The notes: a model not told the origin generated them from the letters alone. Counted from the first letter of the stretch, positions 30,140 to 43,201 are shown. The stretch is 64,000 bases of DNA from Nansenia antarctica (GCA_963989245.1 OZ022341.1:47926126-47990125), one strand, 5' to 3'. A program made the numbers and translations.

Positions 30140-33100
30140 ATGTTGCTCACATCTTTTGGAGTCAACACACTAACTATCGAGCAGGAGACTGATGGGAGGA
30201 CCATTCCCTTCCCTGCGGCTTCCTCATCTCCCCCTGTGTCCTGGGTCCTCTCTATTGTATCATAGGTAGTAGGCTGGGCCAGTATGTGGGGTGGTCTTAC
30301 TGTAGCTGTAGAGGCCCAATGTGCTTTGACCCTGGTGGAGAATAGATCAGTGGATCTGTGGCATTGTGTGTTCTCCATGCAGAATGTGCTTTTCAAATTC
30401 CATCGTCGTTGACATCCAGACACGTGAAATGGTAAAGGACGCTGGGTCCATTGAATTGATACCATTTAGAATGCTGCATTTGTCTCCTATATCTGTTCAG
30501 GCTGTCCTTAATCACAAAAATAAGGCATCTTCAAATATGACACCTGCCGGTTGTAGGGGATCATTTTCATGAATTTCTCTTGTGTTAAAAGCAAGCAATG
30601 ATGACATGTGTTCTGTTCATGCGTTTGTGTCGTTCAATACAGGATACAATGTGCACAAAGGGAAAAAACATGATTTGTCTCAGATGGAAGCCCCCCCCCC
30701 TAAAAAAACAAAACGAACAAAAAAATAAATAATCCTGATGCCTGCATCAACTGACATCTGCAAGTGTATCCACACTTTACCAATATGCTAAATTATGACT
30801 ATTTTGAAGATTTGGAAAGCTTGTTGTCTGCACAGCCTCACAACCGTTGAATGAAGTTGCCACATAAACATGTCATGACAAGATCAAAGATGTCAGCACT
30901 TGTCCATTCATTTGAGAGAAAGTTGGCTTCCAGAACGTTTTATCTTTTCCCTGCACAGTTTGACTTTCTTGATAAACAAACAACAACAACAACAAAAAAC
31001 AATGCATGTGAAAAGCTTGACTTCATACAGATTCAAATTCTGACCTTTTTACCAAAATAGGGATGTTTGTTAGAATAAAGGAAATCTTTCCAGTTAGTCA
31101 TGTCATGTATAGGAACCTGTTATTCTTTACACAGAAGAACAATGTGTCCATATAGTATTTGAATTGCATTTGAATTATTGAGAAACTCAGAGCTATACGA
31201 CCGTGTCCTCCCTTGGTTCCTAATGTATGACTATTTAATATCAGTGGGGACGGGGCCGACTGTAGAGGTGATTGACACAAGCCCACATTAGGAGGTAGTT
31301 TTGGAAATAAGTCCGTGGAGACTCGGCGGTTACGGGCTGGAGAAGGGTCTCCGTCTCCGGGAGGAACCGTGCCTTCTTAACCCCACTCATTGGTATGCCG
31401 ATGCGCGGGCAGCAAGAAGCGCTCTAAATGGCTGAAGCTTCCAGACTGCTCCCCCCCTCCCCCGACACACTGCCGCGCAGACATGATCCCACCGAGGGCT
31501 GACGACGATATGCAGCACTGAATACAGAATCAAAAACGGACCCCAATTAATAATTACGTAGTTAGTTCATCTTTTAGACACTGTGTGCAGACTACAGAAC
31601 TCATCTTGGCACAAAGTTTGAATATGAAGATTTAATGTGAAGAGTGAAAGAAAGTGAGTGAAAGAAAGCTTCTGTTCCATCATTCCAACATGTAAAAAAA
31701 ATAACACACACACACAGACCAAAAAAAGTATGTTTCAATTGTTGTGTTAGATCCCAATTCCTGTCCCAGAATTAGGAGAATAACATGTCAAAACCAGGAG
31801 ACGTGGTGTATCTCCTGTCAAGCCAGAAGATAGAATATTGCTTTACCCTATTGTGACTTTGAACTGTGAGACAGTTAAAGACAGATTGTTTTTGACATGC
31901 AACTAAGTGACCCTAAACTCTACCACCCTCTTTTCAAACTGTTTGACAGTACTTCTAAAAATATTCCCTCCAGAAACAGGCTAATAGAATATACAAGACG
32001 TAAATGTCATTGTTAAGAATTACAACAAACATACAGTACATCTTTTTTGTCTTAAACATTCAGAGGGAGTTATCATTTAGCAAGCTTTGAGGTCCAAGGT
32101 TAGGTTTGAATATCTGAACATGCCTAATGAAAGGCAATATAAAAGGTGCATCTTCTGTTGTTTAATATGATCTTTTTATGTTTCTTGGCTATAACACACA
32201 TGCTGGCACTAATTATACATGCTAGCCAGTCTTCACACAGTCAGTAACGAAAATTCGACCGTTTCTGACATATTCATTTAAAGTTGCTAATCAGATGTAA
32301 ATATGCAAAGCAGGTCCCAGTGGGTTTTCTTTGATATGCAAATAGTGAGTGCAAACAAAGGTGGAAGAAATGTAGGTTTAATATAAGAAAATCTTAAAGG
32401 TGGGATTGTCATCAAATCGTTAGAAATGTTATTGCAATAATGTAGCATTTATGCCCTATTATACACATAGAATAAAATGCTGAAAAAAAGAAAGTGTTTA
32501 GGCCTGTGATGGGATACAATGTGATAATACGGTATGCTTCAGAGTATTCAGTGCTGTGATCCCTTGCATATGCTAGTGGTACTGTAGTGTTAGTCGTATT
32601 TATAAAAGGCAGTCTGATAGGGATCTATAATTCGTTGTCCAGCTGTATCATGGCATGTAAACAACCGTACCACTGTTCCTCCCTTTTAGCCTGCCACAAC
32701 TGCAGCTTACTGACCAGTTATCAGTTTGATGGGATGTAAAAGGAAGGTCAGTGTTTCCATAATTTCCTATACCATAAATCACATTCATATGATCTTGATG
32801 TGCATACAATCAGATATATCACAGCTCACCTATGCTTGGAGAATGGCAGATTTACTGTAGTATTTTTTAAAGGTATTTTGACCCTCATATTCTAGAGGTC
32901 ATTCAGAGTAGGGAAAAAAGAGCAAAAAGCAAAAATAGCACGTTATTATTCATGTATAAAAGAAAGAAGACAGAACCAAAACTTTAGTGTGCAATAATGC
33001 TTAACATGATTTTACTGTAATTTGGAAATGTAATTCTCATTATAATGAGCTAAATTCTAAATACTATAATTTCCACTTTAGGGACAATCATCTTTTTGGA

Positions 33101-33500
33101 TATCCTATAGTTTAATCTTGTCATTGTTGGTAAGCTAACCACAGCTAACCACAGTTCACCAGTTTGAACAGACCTGAACAGACAGACAGCTCCTATAGTG
33201 GACATGACAGCGTCAGAATGGAGACGGTAGAGACTGCTCATTTCCAATTTCAGTTCCGAGATTGGAGTCCCTGGCTGAACCCTTCAATGTCTCAAGCACC
33301 ATTTTCAGAGTCCATGGTGTGGAAAACATGATTTAATTCCTGTTCAACACCTTTCATTAGCCAGCCCATCTCTCTAGATTGTCTTTATTATCACTGCGTA
33401 TCAGATGAATTGCAACTTCAACATCAAGAGTAAAATTGCAGTTGAACAATACAATGTTATGGGGGTTTTGTAGTTTGTAGATTAAGTGCAATTTTGGAGT
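30140..33500. other. Intergenic; possible CpG cluster and conserved elements
   Basis: No gene recognised. 31315-31515 is GC- and CpG-rich against AT-rich neighbours. 32200-32360 is unique sequence with an ATGCAAAT octamer (32336-32343) and ATATGCAAAG. Neither has coding support. Confidence 0.5.
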
Positions 33501-33503
33501 TTG

Positions 33504-33506
<3 letters not shown>

Positions 33507-33547
<41 letters not shown>

Positions 33548-33557
33548 GTATGTGTGT

Positions 33558-33630
<73 letters not shown>
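33507..33630. repeat. (GT)n microsatellite, ~124 bp
   Basis: One of the longest arrays in the window, nearly all GT with a few GC, GA or TA interruptions. Open frames across it on both strands are repeat artefacts. Confidence 0.97.
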
Positions 33631-33634
<4 letters not shown>

Positions 33635-33759
33635 ACAGGTCCGTCAGTCCTCCCAGGTCCATGCAACCACTCACTTTGCCCACCACTTCATCCTGCCTCC
33701 CTGTAGAACAAAAAGAACTGTTGTTCTTCTTCACTGTAAGTGACAGGACACGCTTGGTC

Positions 33760-35005
33760 ATGAGAGCCTTGCCAAACTGATAAAAAGTGACTGCAAACCA
33801 ATGACTATCTCAATGATCAATACTTTAATTATACTTCCTAATTAAGGTTTTGTGTAATTCGTTCTATGCCATTGTAAGGTGGTTTCAGCTCAGTAAGGCA
33901 GAGGCAGAGAGAGAGATGTGTTGTTTCTTTTCACCACCACCCACCCTCAACATGGCGCAAAACAGAACCTTGTTATTTTTTGTATTTTTAATGTATTAAT
34001 TTAAAAAATGAACAAAATGTGTTTGTATTTGTTATGTTGACATATGTGGTACCTTCTTAAGAGAGAGAACGATTATTAAAACGGCCCTGTTTCATTGGCT
34101 CTTTAACTGTATTCTATGTCAGTCTATTTATTTCTTTTTCAACCCAGCTAAATAGTTGAAAGACAATTTCATATTTGCTTCTTGTATATGATGCAATAGG
34201 ACAGTTAAGCAACATTACGCCTACTGTACTAATGACCTGCATACAGTATAATGTACACAGGCCAGTTGACAAAAGAGGATTGTGACATGCCAAGCAAATG
34301 TGAGAAAAAATATATTAGAGGGATTTATTAACCCTGTATTAAAGTTCAGCCCAAAAGAGTTCGCATTTCACAGGAGCTATGGCTGACCTTTCTAACAGCC
34401 CAAAAAAGTCATAGATGGTTTAAGGCAAAGAAATCCAGTCATATTTATCCAAACCTTCAAAATCCTTGACATTTCCTCTGATGTTGCCACTGGATGGCAC
34501 CGTGAGTAGTGGGAGATGGCCTTCCAAAACAGCCTTTAAGCATCTACTGTATACAATAACCATGTGTGTGGAGAGAAGCCAGTCAAGCCTGTGAGAGGAG
34601 AAGTCTGATTCACTAAGAGTTTTGCACCAGATGTTTTTTTCAGTACGAGATTTTAAATGAATTTAAAAAATCGTAACCTTTTTTATGTTGTATTTTTCTT
34701 TAAATAAAAAAATAAAAAAAACTGGAAAAAACCCCAGGTGCAAACGCTTAGTGAATCAGGCAAAGTGAGAGGAGGTACTCTTAAGAAAACACTCCAACAC
34801 CACTGGATGCCACAGCGGTGGTCCTCTCCACAAGTTGGGCCAATTCGCTGTCCCCTTATCACAGTTGACTACCTCACACATCGACCCCCCATAGACACAC
34901 ACACACACAGACACATGTACCAAATGTACACACTGCCCCAGCACTTCCTTTACGACAGTCTTTCAGTTACTGAAGAAAATGCAGTAGGTACCTCTAGGGA
35001 CTCAA

Positions 35006-35008
<3 letters not shown>
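33760..35008. other. Intergenic, no gene recognised
   Basis: AT-rich, with a short (CA)n at 34896-34912. 34690-34735 is A-rich. No supported exon. Confidence 0.55.

Positions 35009-35044
<36 letters not shown>
35009..35044. repeat. (GT)n microsatellite
   Basis: About 17 GT units. Confidence 0.95.
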
Positions 35045-35046
<2 letters not shown>

Positions 35047-35349
35047 AACCACACCTTTCTGGCTCTACTTCCTGGAGTGTTTTCCTGAGAGGCCCCCTAC
35101 TGAGCAAGATGACAGGAAAACAGAAGAGCTTAGAGACCAGTGTCCGTCTGGCCCTGCACCCATCTCTCATTTCACATGTACAACCCCTTTGGTCACATGG
35201 CTGTCTGAATGGCAGGACTTAGCATCTGGAATGATCAGCAGTATTCAAGATACAAATATGTATATCTCTGTAAAATGTTGCTTTATTTTTAAGATGGTCT
35301 TCAGATGTTATCATTTTGTATTTATGTATTCAGAAGCCACTCACCATTG

Positions 35350-35404
35350 AGTGTGTGTGTGTGTGTGGTGTGTGTGTGTGTGTGTGTGTGTGTCTGCGTG
35401 CGCA

Positions 35405-35433
<29 letters not shown>
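35350..35433. repeat. (GT)n microsatellite, interrupted
   Basis: Two GT runs separated by CTGCGTGCGCATTTG. Confidence 0.95.
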
Positions 35434-35439
<6 letters not shown>

Positions 35440-37170
35440 TTCCTTCCATGAAACAATCAACATTACCTTTCATGGACCATTCATAGCAATTTAGAGAGGG
35501 AGAGAGATTTCTAAATGAATTAATTGCAAATGATTTTAAATGTCAAGTATAGATAAAGCTTAATACCATAGCTTCTCCTCGCTGCGACAGAGAAGCTTTT
35601 AAATGGCTTGCTGCCAGTCTCTATCTGCCAAACGACACCAAGGTTACGGGGAAAAGCTGAAATATTCATAATATATGCAAAACCAGTGCTACCCACGGAC
35701 AGTGTTCATTGGAATTCAAGAGCTGGTCTCAAACCTTTGACAACTGCTTAAGCAATTAGTTGGGGGGAAAATTTAGCTGGGACTAGAACCAGAGAATATT
35801 TCACGTTTTATCTTTTTTATCTTTTGATAGTCTAATTGAATGTGTTTAGGAAAGCAAGTTCTGATCTCAGTTTGATCTGATGTATGTGCTGTGCACATAG
35901 AGAGAGGATATGGTGTGATAGTTAGACTTTTATTAGATTAAAAAGATGCAATGGTTGTTGATGAAGTGTTTTGTCTTTCTGTCGATCTGTCTGAATTCCT
36001 TAGTACGATTCACCAACAGATCTACTTAAGCACAGACATTCAGACAACATAAGGAACAAATCAATGTTAGGTAGATAAAAGGGAAGAAGAGAACAAGCTT
36101 CTGGTGGCTTTGACTTGCAGATTTGGACCAATGCATAATTAAAATGTGACAACAACAACAACAAAAACAACCATGTTTTGTCTAGTAACAATAGCATAAA
36201 TCATGTCTTGTACATGGGAGATTCTTGTTTTCCTGTTGTCACCGCGCCGGTCTACTCATAGTAGTATTATTAGTCAATGGTCATATCACCCGGCTTTGTA
36301 GTTGGCGTACAATGAGAATCATTTTCCAGTTCCAATTGGAACAAGGCCAGCACCTATAGAAACCCACTAATGCAATTCCTAGGCGCATTCATCGAATGGG
36401 ACTGTGTTTTTGTGTTTACTAAGCCTAATTCAGTTCTAATTAAAGTGAAGTAATTATACTGCAAGGTCATGGAGATCATGACAACAAAACAGAACGCGAA
36501 GTAGAACAACGATGACCACTTCCGTATAGAGGTGGAGCATCAGAGCTATAACCACACATTAAAGCATTAGTGCACTTTATCTTCAACTTCATATGATAAC
36601 ACATGTACCATGGCGGGGGGTCAGTTCACTGAGACAGTTTTGGGATATTTAATTCCCTTGTTGTGATACTTGATACATAATGTATCAATTATGTATCAAG
36701 TGTTGTGTTGAGTCAGCATTGCCATAGAGTCCTATTCATTCTGAAATATATCTAAAACACCATGCAAGCAAGCCAATCCAACTCCTGTGACATAGATAAG
36801 CTTCTCCGGATTGTGTCCACTTCATTTATTTATTTTTTATTATGCTGCAAATCACAGAAATGACTATGATGAAAAGTGCCATTATAGGGGTTACTTTCCA
36901 AATTACAGTTGTCAAATTATAGTTGGTTAGGTACTGTATTTTGTATGGCAACACAGCCTATGCCATACTAAGAGATGTAACCTTGTTAGTGAATTACAAA
37001 CGTAATTTGAAACAGAAAGTGCACTGACTTAAGACTCATAACTGAAAATACAGGTGCACCTCACTTGAGTATGAGTCTAAAACAGGCACAGTTTGTAAAT
37101 ACGTGCATGATTGAACCACCCCTTTTTACGAGCTGAAGTGTCCTTGTCCTTGGGAGATACCAAGGTTGTG
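35434..37170. other. Intergenic; unique AT-rich sequence, candidate conserved elements
   Basis: 35590-35760 (with ATTCATAATATATGCAAA) and 36400-36530 (with TTCAGTTCTAATTAAAG and AAGTAATTATACTGC) are non-repetitive and rich in homeodomain-like TAAT cores. A perfect hairpin is at 36668-36701. No exon is supported. Confidence 0.4.
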
Positions 37171-37175
37171 CTGTG

Positions 37176-37196
37176 CCCCCCCCCCCCCCCCCCCCC
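37176..37196. repeat. Poly-C run, 21 bases
   Basis: Uninterrupted C homopolymer followed by TCTCCTGCTGGG. Confidence 0.97.
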
Positions 37197-37619
37197 TCTC
37201 CTGCTGGGATGGTCCAGGCCATTCATTTCTCCCGCTAATAACATCTCCATCACATTCAACGGATATGTACTGAACACATTTCTGCCTCTGCCCTGTTCAA
37301 AGAGGTAATGTATTACAATAAGTGGTTTTTAAAAGCCCTATCCTCCCAAGTCAATAGAAACACAGATATTCATGTATGCCACTAACAGAACACTCTTAAC
37401 ACGCTGGGTTTTGAAGTTGTGACAGTTCAAGGGAACTGGAGCTGTTAGCATATTCAGAATGGGCTGGGGCAAGGCCGGAGCTCCAATCGCTCTTTACATC
37501 TACACAGTGACGCTGACAAGGACGGTTTGGATTTGATTCAGGGGAGTACAAACCAAGATGGGAAAGCAACATAACATAACACTTATCTGGCCTCACTTTT
37601 ACTTGGGACAATCTGGTCC

Positions 37620-37676
37620 GTAAGACAGATAGATGGATGATGGATGGATGGATGGATAGATAGATAGCTAGATAGT

Positions 37677-37711
<35 letters not shown>

Positions 37712-37762
37712 GACACACGGACACACAGACACACGGACACACGGACACACACACACACACAC
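37620..37762. repeat. GATA/GGAT and (CA)n compound repeats
   Basis: GATG/GATA tetramer units at 37627-37675, then (CA)n at 37679-37710 and a degenerate GGACACAC tract (37710-37762). Confidence 0.9.
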
Positions 37763-38004
37763 CAAAACAAAACACACAGGGTAGATTGACCTGTGTTGTG
37801 AGAGCAGCTTTTCTCTCTCTCTCCACATCCACCTGGGGCCCCGTCGAGGGCTGCACATGGCTGTCACGGGCGGTCGCCATGGAGAGGGATTAATGGCACC
37901 CATTGGCTGCTGAAGATGTATACATCATGTCTGTCCAGGGCTGCGGCGGCCAGATGGACCCTGGCCATCCATTCTCTGTCAGGGACACAGCTGCCTCGAA
38001 TGCA

Positions 38005-38018
38005 CCCCCCCCCCCCCC
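38005..38018. repeat. Poly-C run
   Basis: 14 consecutive C bases. Confidence 0.95.
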
Positions 38019-38302
38019 TTCTTAGGGTACTAACAAGTCTTTCACTGCGCCATAGGAGGGGGTCAGCTACAGTATGTGGAAAGGGTGTGTGTGTGTGGGC
38101 ACACAATGTGTGTGGGCATACCACGTGTGAGTGTGTTTGTGAGAAGGCATTCAAACTCAATATTGAGGTTTTTTTCAGAAAACAATGCATTTTCCCTCCA
38201 ACACGCCACAGTACTGAGGTTTTGTCCTGCCTTCACAGTTCCACATGTTATTATTAATAATGTATTATTAAACATGTTAATGATATATAGATGTGTGAGA
38301 AT

Positions 38303-38303
<1 letters not shown>

Positions 38304-38342
<39 letters not shown>

Positions 38343-38434
38343 GCATGCTTCTGTGCATGCACATGCATGTTTGATTCTCTTCATGTATTTGTGTTTTCTG
38401 TTGGTGTGGTGTTTTTGTCTGTGCAGCACCATAA

Positions 38435-38479
<45 letters not shown>

Positions 38480-38570
38480 TCAACTCGGCGTGTATGTGTG
38501 TGTGCATCTGTACAACAGGTCAAAAGCAGGAGCAGGCCTTTGCATGCCCCCCCACCCCCCCCCCCCCCCA
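38304..38570. repeat. Cluster of (GT)n arrays and poly-C
   Basis: GT arrays at 38304-38344 and 38438-38478, followed by a C-rich tract at 38547-38572 interrupted by A. Non-coding in between. Confidence 0.93.
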
Positions 38571-38735
38571 CCCTTCCATTGGACCCCCCATCCAACAGAG
38601 CCCAGTTTACTCTAGACCACCTTGTGTGAGAGGGGGCTAGACCCCGCAGAGGGCCGCATGGAGTTCTTCACTGTCTCCCCACTCCATTCTAACTGCCTGG
38701 ATCAGCATGACTGACTGACTGACTGATGGCGAGCC

Positions 38736-38751
38736 TCTCTCTCTCTGTCTC

Positions 38752-38804
<53 letters not shown>

Positions 38805-38806
38805 GC
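38736..38806. repeat. (CT)n microsatellite
   Basis: About 33 CT/TC units with regular GTCTCT interruptions. Confidence 0.95.
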
Positions 38807-39036
38807 GGTGATTGAGTGAATCGATTTCCTCCGCTCTCTCTGGACATGGCGGCGCGGGAGGAGACGAACAATCAGATCCTTCACGAGCAGAAAAAGCCCT
38901 TCTCATCTGCCTTAATCACCCGATCGATGATTAGCACAGGGGTACTGAGGGCTCTGACAAAGACATCTCTGCCTGAGCTTCCCCTCCCCTCCCCTCACCC
39001 TCTCTCTCTCCTCCATCTTTTGGTTTGTGTTTGTCT

Positions 39037-39083
39037 GTGTGTGTGTGTGCGCGTGCGTGCGTGCGTGCATGTGTGCATGTGTG

Positions 39084-39126
<43 letters not shown>
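39037..39126. repeat. (GT)n with GCGTGC interruptions
   Basis: Mixed GT, GCGT and GCATGT units followed by a long pure GT run (39086-39126). Confidence 0.95.
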
Positions 39127-39128
<2 letters not shown>

Positions 39129-39578
39129 TTGCAGGGGGCATTGTTGAGCCAAACTGATGTGAAGGGATGTGGCGAAACAAATGATGTTAGGGATTAGACT
39201 CTAGGCTCTGGTCTGCCCAAACCTTTTTATGGGCTCCTCCCTTTGTCTGCATAACCCCTGCCTGGTTGTCTGCCAGTGGCCAATCATGAGCTGCTTGCTC
39301 TTCCAGGCACTCCCGATTGGGCAGCACCCACATCACCTGGCACCAGCCCAAGTCCATTCCCCAACCGGAGATCAGTGAAAGCTGTTAATCTGACTATTAT
39401 CCCACTGTTTAGCTGCCACAGTTTATTGTTGTAGTGGCAAGATATTGTGATTGATTGAGCGGTATGGAGGATTGCATAATTCATTACCGTACTATGATAA
39501 ATGTTACGTTTTTCAAAACTGACATAGGACACACACATGCATGAATGCATACATGCATCCACGCTTGCATCCACGCTT

Positions 39579-39579
<1 letters not shown>

Positions 39580-39649
<70 letters not shown>

Positions 39650-39682
39650 CTCTCTTTCTTTCTTTCCCTCTCTCTCTCTCTG
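39580..39682. repeat. (CA)n-(CT)n compound microsatellite
   Basis: About 33 CA units followed by CTCTCTCTTTCTTTC and a CT run. Confidence 0.97.
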
Positions 39683-39756
39683 CATCTCTACAGGTCTGAA
39701 ACACGACAGTCTTCAGGTCTGCATTCTGCATTCTTTCTGACTACAAATACACTTAA

Positions 39757-40417
39757 GCGGGGTACACACATAAGGATTTTCAAAATCTTAACCAAAATCT
39801 TATCTGAGACAGACCCCACACATGAAGAAACAAAATCTTGGATTGAACAGCCTTGATCGTATTGTGTGTGGTGTGCGCCGATTTCCCCATTTCAGCACCC
39901 CACAGACATAAAGATTTTCGTTACGACAGACTCCAGTTTGCAGGAAAAGCGCTATACAAATAAAGTTATTATTATTATTATCTAACGTAGTACCCTGACT
40001 GACCTGTACGAGACAACCATGTGCGACAGGGCAAATAAAGTGCCGAATAACTCAGCTCGCTTCTTGATTGGCTACATTCCATCCACGTTATAGTTGGACT
40101 CGCGAGCAGGGTTGCCAGATGGAAATTACATTTTCCACCCTAACCACAGTCTAAAACCGCTAATTCCACCAAACAATATGGCAACCCTAAGATTTCTGGT
40201 CGTAAGTATTGAACACATTTGACATTTACGATTGCCGGCCACGCCCATTTTCCGAGCAGGTTGTCGGGAGAGATTGACTCTTTACACACCTCACACCACA
40301 GGATTTTGTTATAGGAAAATGTTAAGAGCCATCTGATAATCGGGCATTTTCTGTCGTTTTCAGCCATCTGAAAATCGGGCCAAAATCGGCCAGAAAATCC
40401 TTATGTGTGTACCCCGC
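39757..40417 (+). mobile_element. TTAA-flanked MITE, left arm of giant palindrome
   Basis: Begins GCGGGGTACACACATAAGG right after TTAA (39753-39756) and ends TTATGTGTGTACCCCGC before TTTA (40418-40421). The ends are inverted repeats of each other. TTAA target sites are typical of piggyBac and Kolobok superfamilies. It has no coding capacity. Near 39945-39985 it includes a TATTATTATT tract beside the GCGCTATACAAATAAAG motif. Across a 28-bp spacer it is the inverse of the copy at 40446-41096. Confidence 0.85.
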
Positions 40418-40445
40418 TTTACAGAGAGGAAGAGAAGTACATAAA

Positions 40446-41096
40446 GCGGGGTACACACAAAACGATTTTCGGATGGCTGATACAGACAGAAAACGCCCGA
40501 TTATCAGATGGCTCTTAACATTTTCCTATAACAAAATCCTGTGGTGTGAGGTGTGTTAAGGGTCAATCTCTCCCGACAACCTGCTCGGAAAATGGGCGTG
40601 GCCGGCAATCGTAAATGTCAAATGTGTTCAATACTTACGACCAGAAATCATAGGGTTGCCAGATTTTTGGGTGGAATTAGCGGTTTTAGACTGTGGTTAG
40701 GGTGGAAAATGTCATTTCAGTCAGGGTACTACGTTAGATAATAATAATAATAATAATAATAACTTTATTTGTATAGCGCTTTTCCTGCAAACGTTGCGGC
40801 TGAAAGTGCTTTAATCATTATATAATCTTAATTTAATTATTTTGTCATTTAAAGGCAATATTAAAAGAATGGGTTCACGCGAGATTTCTGGCTTGGGGAA
40901 CGAGACTCTAGAGAGTCTGGAGTCTGTCGTAACGAAATTCTTTATGTCTGTGGGGTTCTGAAATGGGAAAATCGGCGCACACCACACACAATACGATCAA
41001 GGCTGTTCAATCCAAGATTTTGTATCTTCATGTGTGGGGTCTATCTCAGATAAGATTTCGGTTAAGATTTTGAAAATCCTTATGTGTGTACCCCGC
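40446..41096 (-). mobile_element. TTAA-flanked MITE, right arm of giant palindrome
   Basis: Begins GCGGGGTACACACAAAACG after TAAA (40442-40445) and ends TTATGTGTGTACCCCGC before TTAA (41097-41100). Read in reverse it matches 39757-40417 almost throughout, for example GGCAATCGTAAATGTCAAAT here against ATTTGACATTTACGATTGCC on the left. The central part differs by a short tract (CCTGACTGACCTGTACG region near 40000 on the left). Confidence 0.85.
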
Positions 41097-41740
41097 TTAA
41101 TACATTTCTGCAAAACATTCCATTTACAAAATACATTGATCATCTCACCAGCGTTTTGTCTTTGGGAACCCATCATTTAACTCTTGAGAAATATTTGTGT
41201 ATTGTTTATTTCTATCTGAAATAGATTGTCTTCATCCCATACATGATAAAAAAAATAAAAACATCTGTTAAATGGTTTATTGATTTCCCTTAACAATGTG
41301 GAGGTGGGACAAGGGTGCTATTGTTACAGTACAGACAGAAAACATGAGGGAGAATTCAGAGAAGAGGCCTATTGTGTGTGGGAATTACCAGTACCTCTCC
41401 TGTGCACAATAGACTCTGTAGTCTCTGCATCGGCCTGACGATTCTTCACTCCCTCGCTTATTCTATTCACTCCTCTCTGATCGAATTTGAAATTCGTCTC
41501 ACTTTGGGGGAAACTCAAGGTTGAAGCGCTCTCTCTCTCTCTCGCTCGCTCTCTCTCGCCCACCATGTCCAGGTGCTTATTACCGTCAAACTTGCCACAT
41601 GCCATATGAAGGCTACGGCTTGAGCAGAGATAAGGGACAGAGAGTAGGTTTAGCATAGATACACTATTTTGGCAGAACTTGGTATCTTAATTGTTCTCTA
41701 GGAGCCTATTGAATAGGGAGATTTGAAGAGCAGTGTCTTC

Positions 41741-41835
41741 AAGGGGACATTTAGAGGGGACATTTAGAGGGGACATTTAGAGGGGACATTTAGTGGGGAC
41801 ATTTAGAGGGGACATTTAGAGGGGACATTTAGTGG
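41741..41835 (+). repeat. Minisatellite, 13 bp x ~7
   Basis: Unit AGGGGACATTTAG repeated about seven times with one A-to-T variant (AGTGGGGACATTT) recurring. Confidence 0.93.
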
Positions 41836-43160
41836 TAGAGAGTGGTCTTCCTGTAAAGTGATTTAAGTCACTGTTGAATCATCCCTAATCGATGGCAACA
41901 AACAGCTACCGTAATGTACTGTACTGTGCATGCATGCGTGCGTGCATACCTGCCTACAAAAACATGTTTAGGACACACAGGAAAACTTACATAGAATAAT
42001 CATCGTCTGTTAAAAACATACTCTTTTGTCCTCTGTTTTCTGGTAGCAGATTTTTCGAGCTGATATAATTCTTTACCAATTTGCATTTAGATTCAGAGAG
42101 AAGAACAAGAGCATTTGTTAGGCCTGCTGTAAAGTATTGCTATCCCTGGTTGATTATACCTGGACGTCTAGCACATGATTACTATAGCTCTTCACAGGTG
42201 ACAAGAGCACTAGTCAGCGGCTCCAAAGTGCCCATTTTCAATTACCTCCTATTAGGAATTCCAATATCAACCAGCGCTATGAGAGGCTCTTCTTCTTCAG
42301 CCCACCCTCTAACCTACATACACACTCAATCCAGCACCCAAATGGGCTAAGAGTCGCCCAAAACATGGCCACCATCGAAACAATGGAATAGCTTGGAGAG
42401 TGCTGAGTGGCACTTCGCTTTGAGGAGGACCGGGCCGGCCGGGCATCACTCAACTCTGGAGTTACGGGGGAAAAAAGACCCTGGGAGGTAATCACTGCTT
42501 TTGAGAAGTTCCACTTCTTACTGATGGAGGAAGTTCTTGTCTCTGGTGGAAACAGACCTTCATGACCTCTTTGAAAAACAAAGGCTTTACTCATACCGAT
42601 GGTAATGGAGTTACCTGAAACATGCATGTTTATACTGAAATGTTGAGGATGTTCACAAGCTATCATGGTGAGAAAAAAAAAAAGACTTGATGATAACAGA
42701 ACTATAGAATCGCATGCAGACCCGTTTATGTTGTCCAGAACGTGATGAAACACAATGGAAAACAACAACAAGATTAGGGCAGTCAGTGTAAGTGAATAAT
42801 GAGCAGCATCAGTCTTCACTAATGTTCTGCTGACAGTCAGCCTATTAGGTGTGACACAAGTTCACAGAGCTCTTCTATGGTAAATCACTAGGCTATTCTG
42901 GATGAGTGGTCCAAGAGCGTTGTAAGTAGCTCAGTCCACATGACAAACAAGAGGCAAGGGAACCAATTAGTTGGGCTGGCTTTTAACATTCTCCTCAGAA
43001 CCTGGTTGGATCTGGTGGGGTTTCCCTCTAGGATGAGTTACGTTCATCAACGTAGCTTCTGTTCGTTCGCCAAAGGCTTAATTACTGAGCTGCCGTGGCA
43101 TGGTCTGAACCTATGGTTGTGGTTGGGTGGAGGTATGTTATTGATGAAATCATTCACTCA
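41836..43160. other. Intergenic, no gene recognised
   Basis: Unique sequence. A longer minus-strand open frame (42819-42277) has no family features, so it is not called. Confidence 0.55.
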
Positions 43161-43165
43161 TTCAT

Positions 43166-43167
<2 letters not shown>

Positions 43168-43201
<34 letters not shown>

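Noticed and set aside
42277..42819. 180-codon minus-strand frame
   Set aside because: No known motif, no supporting splice sites, and composition equal to the flanks.
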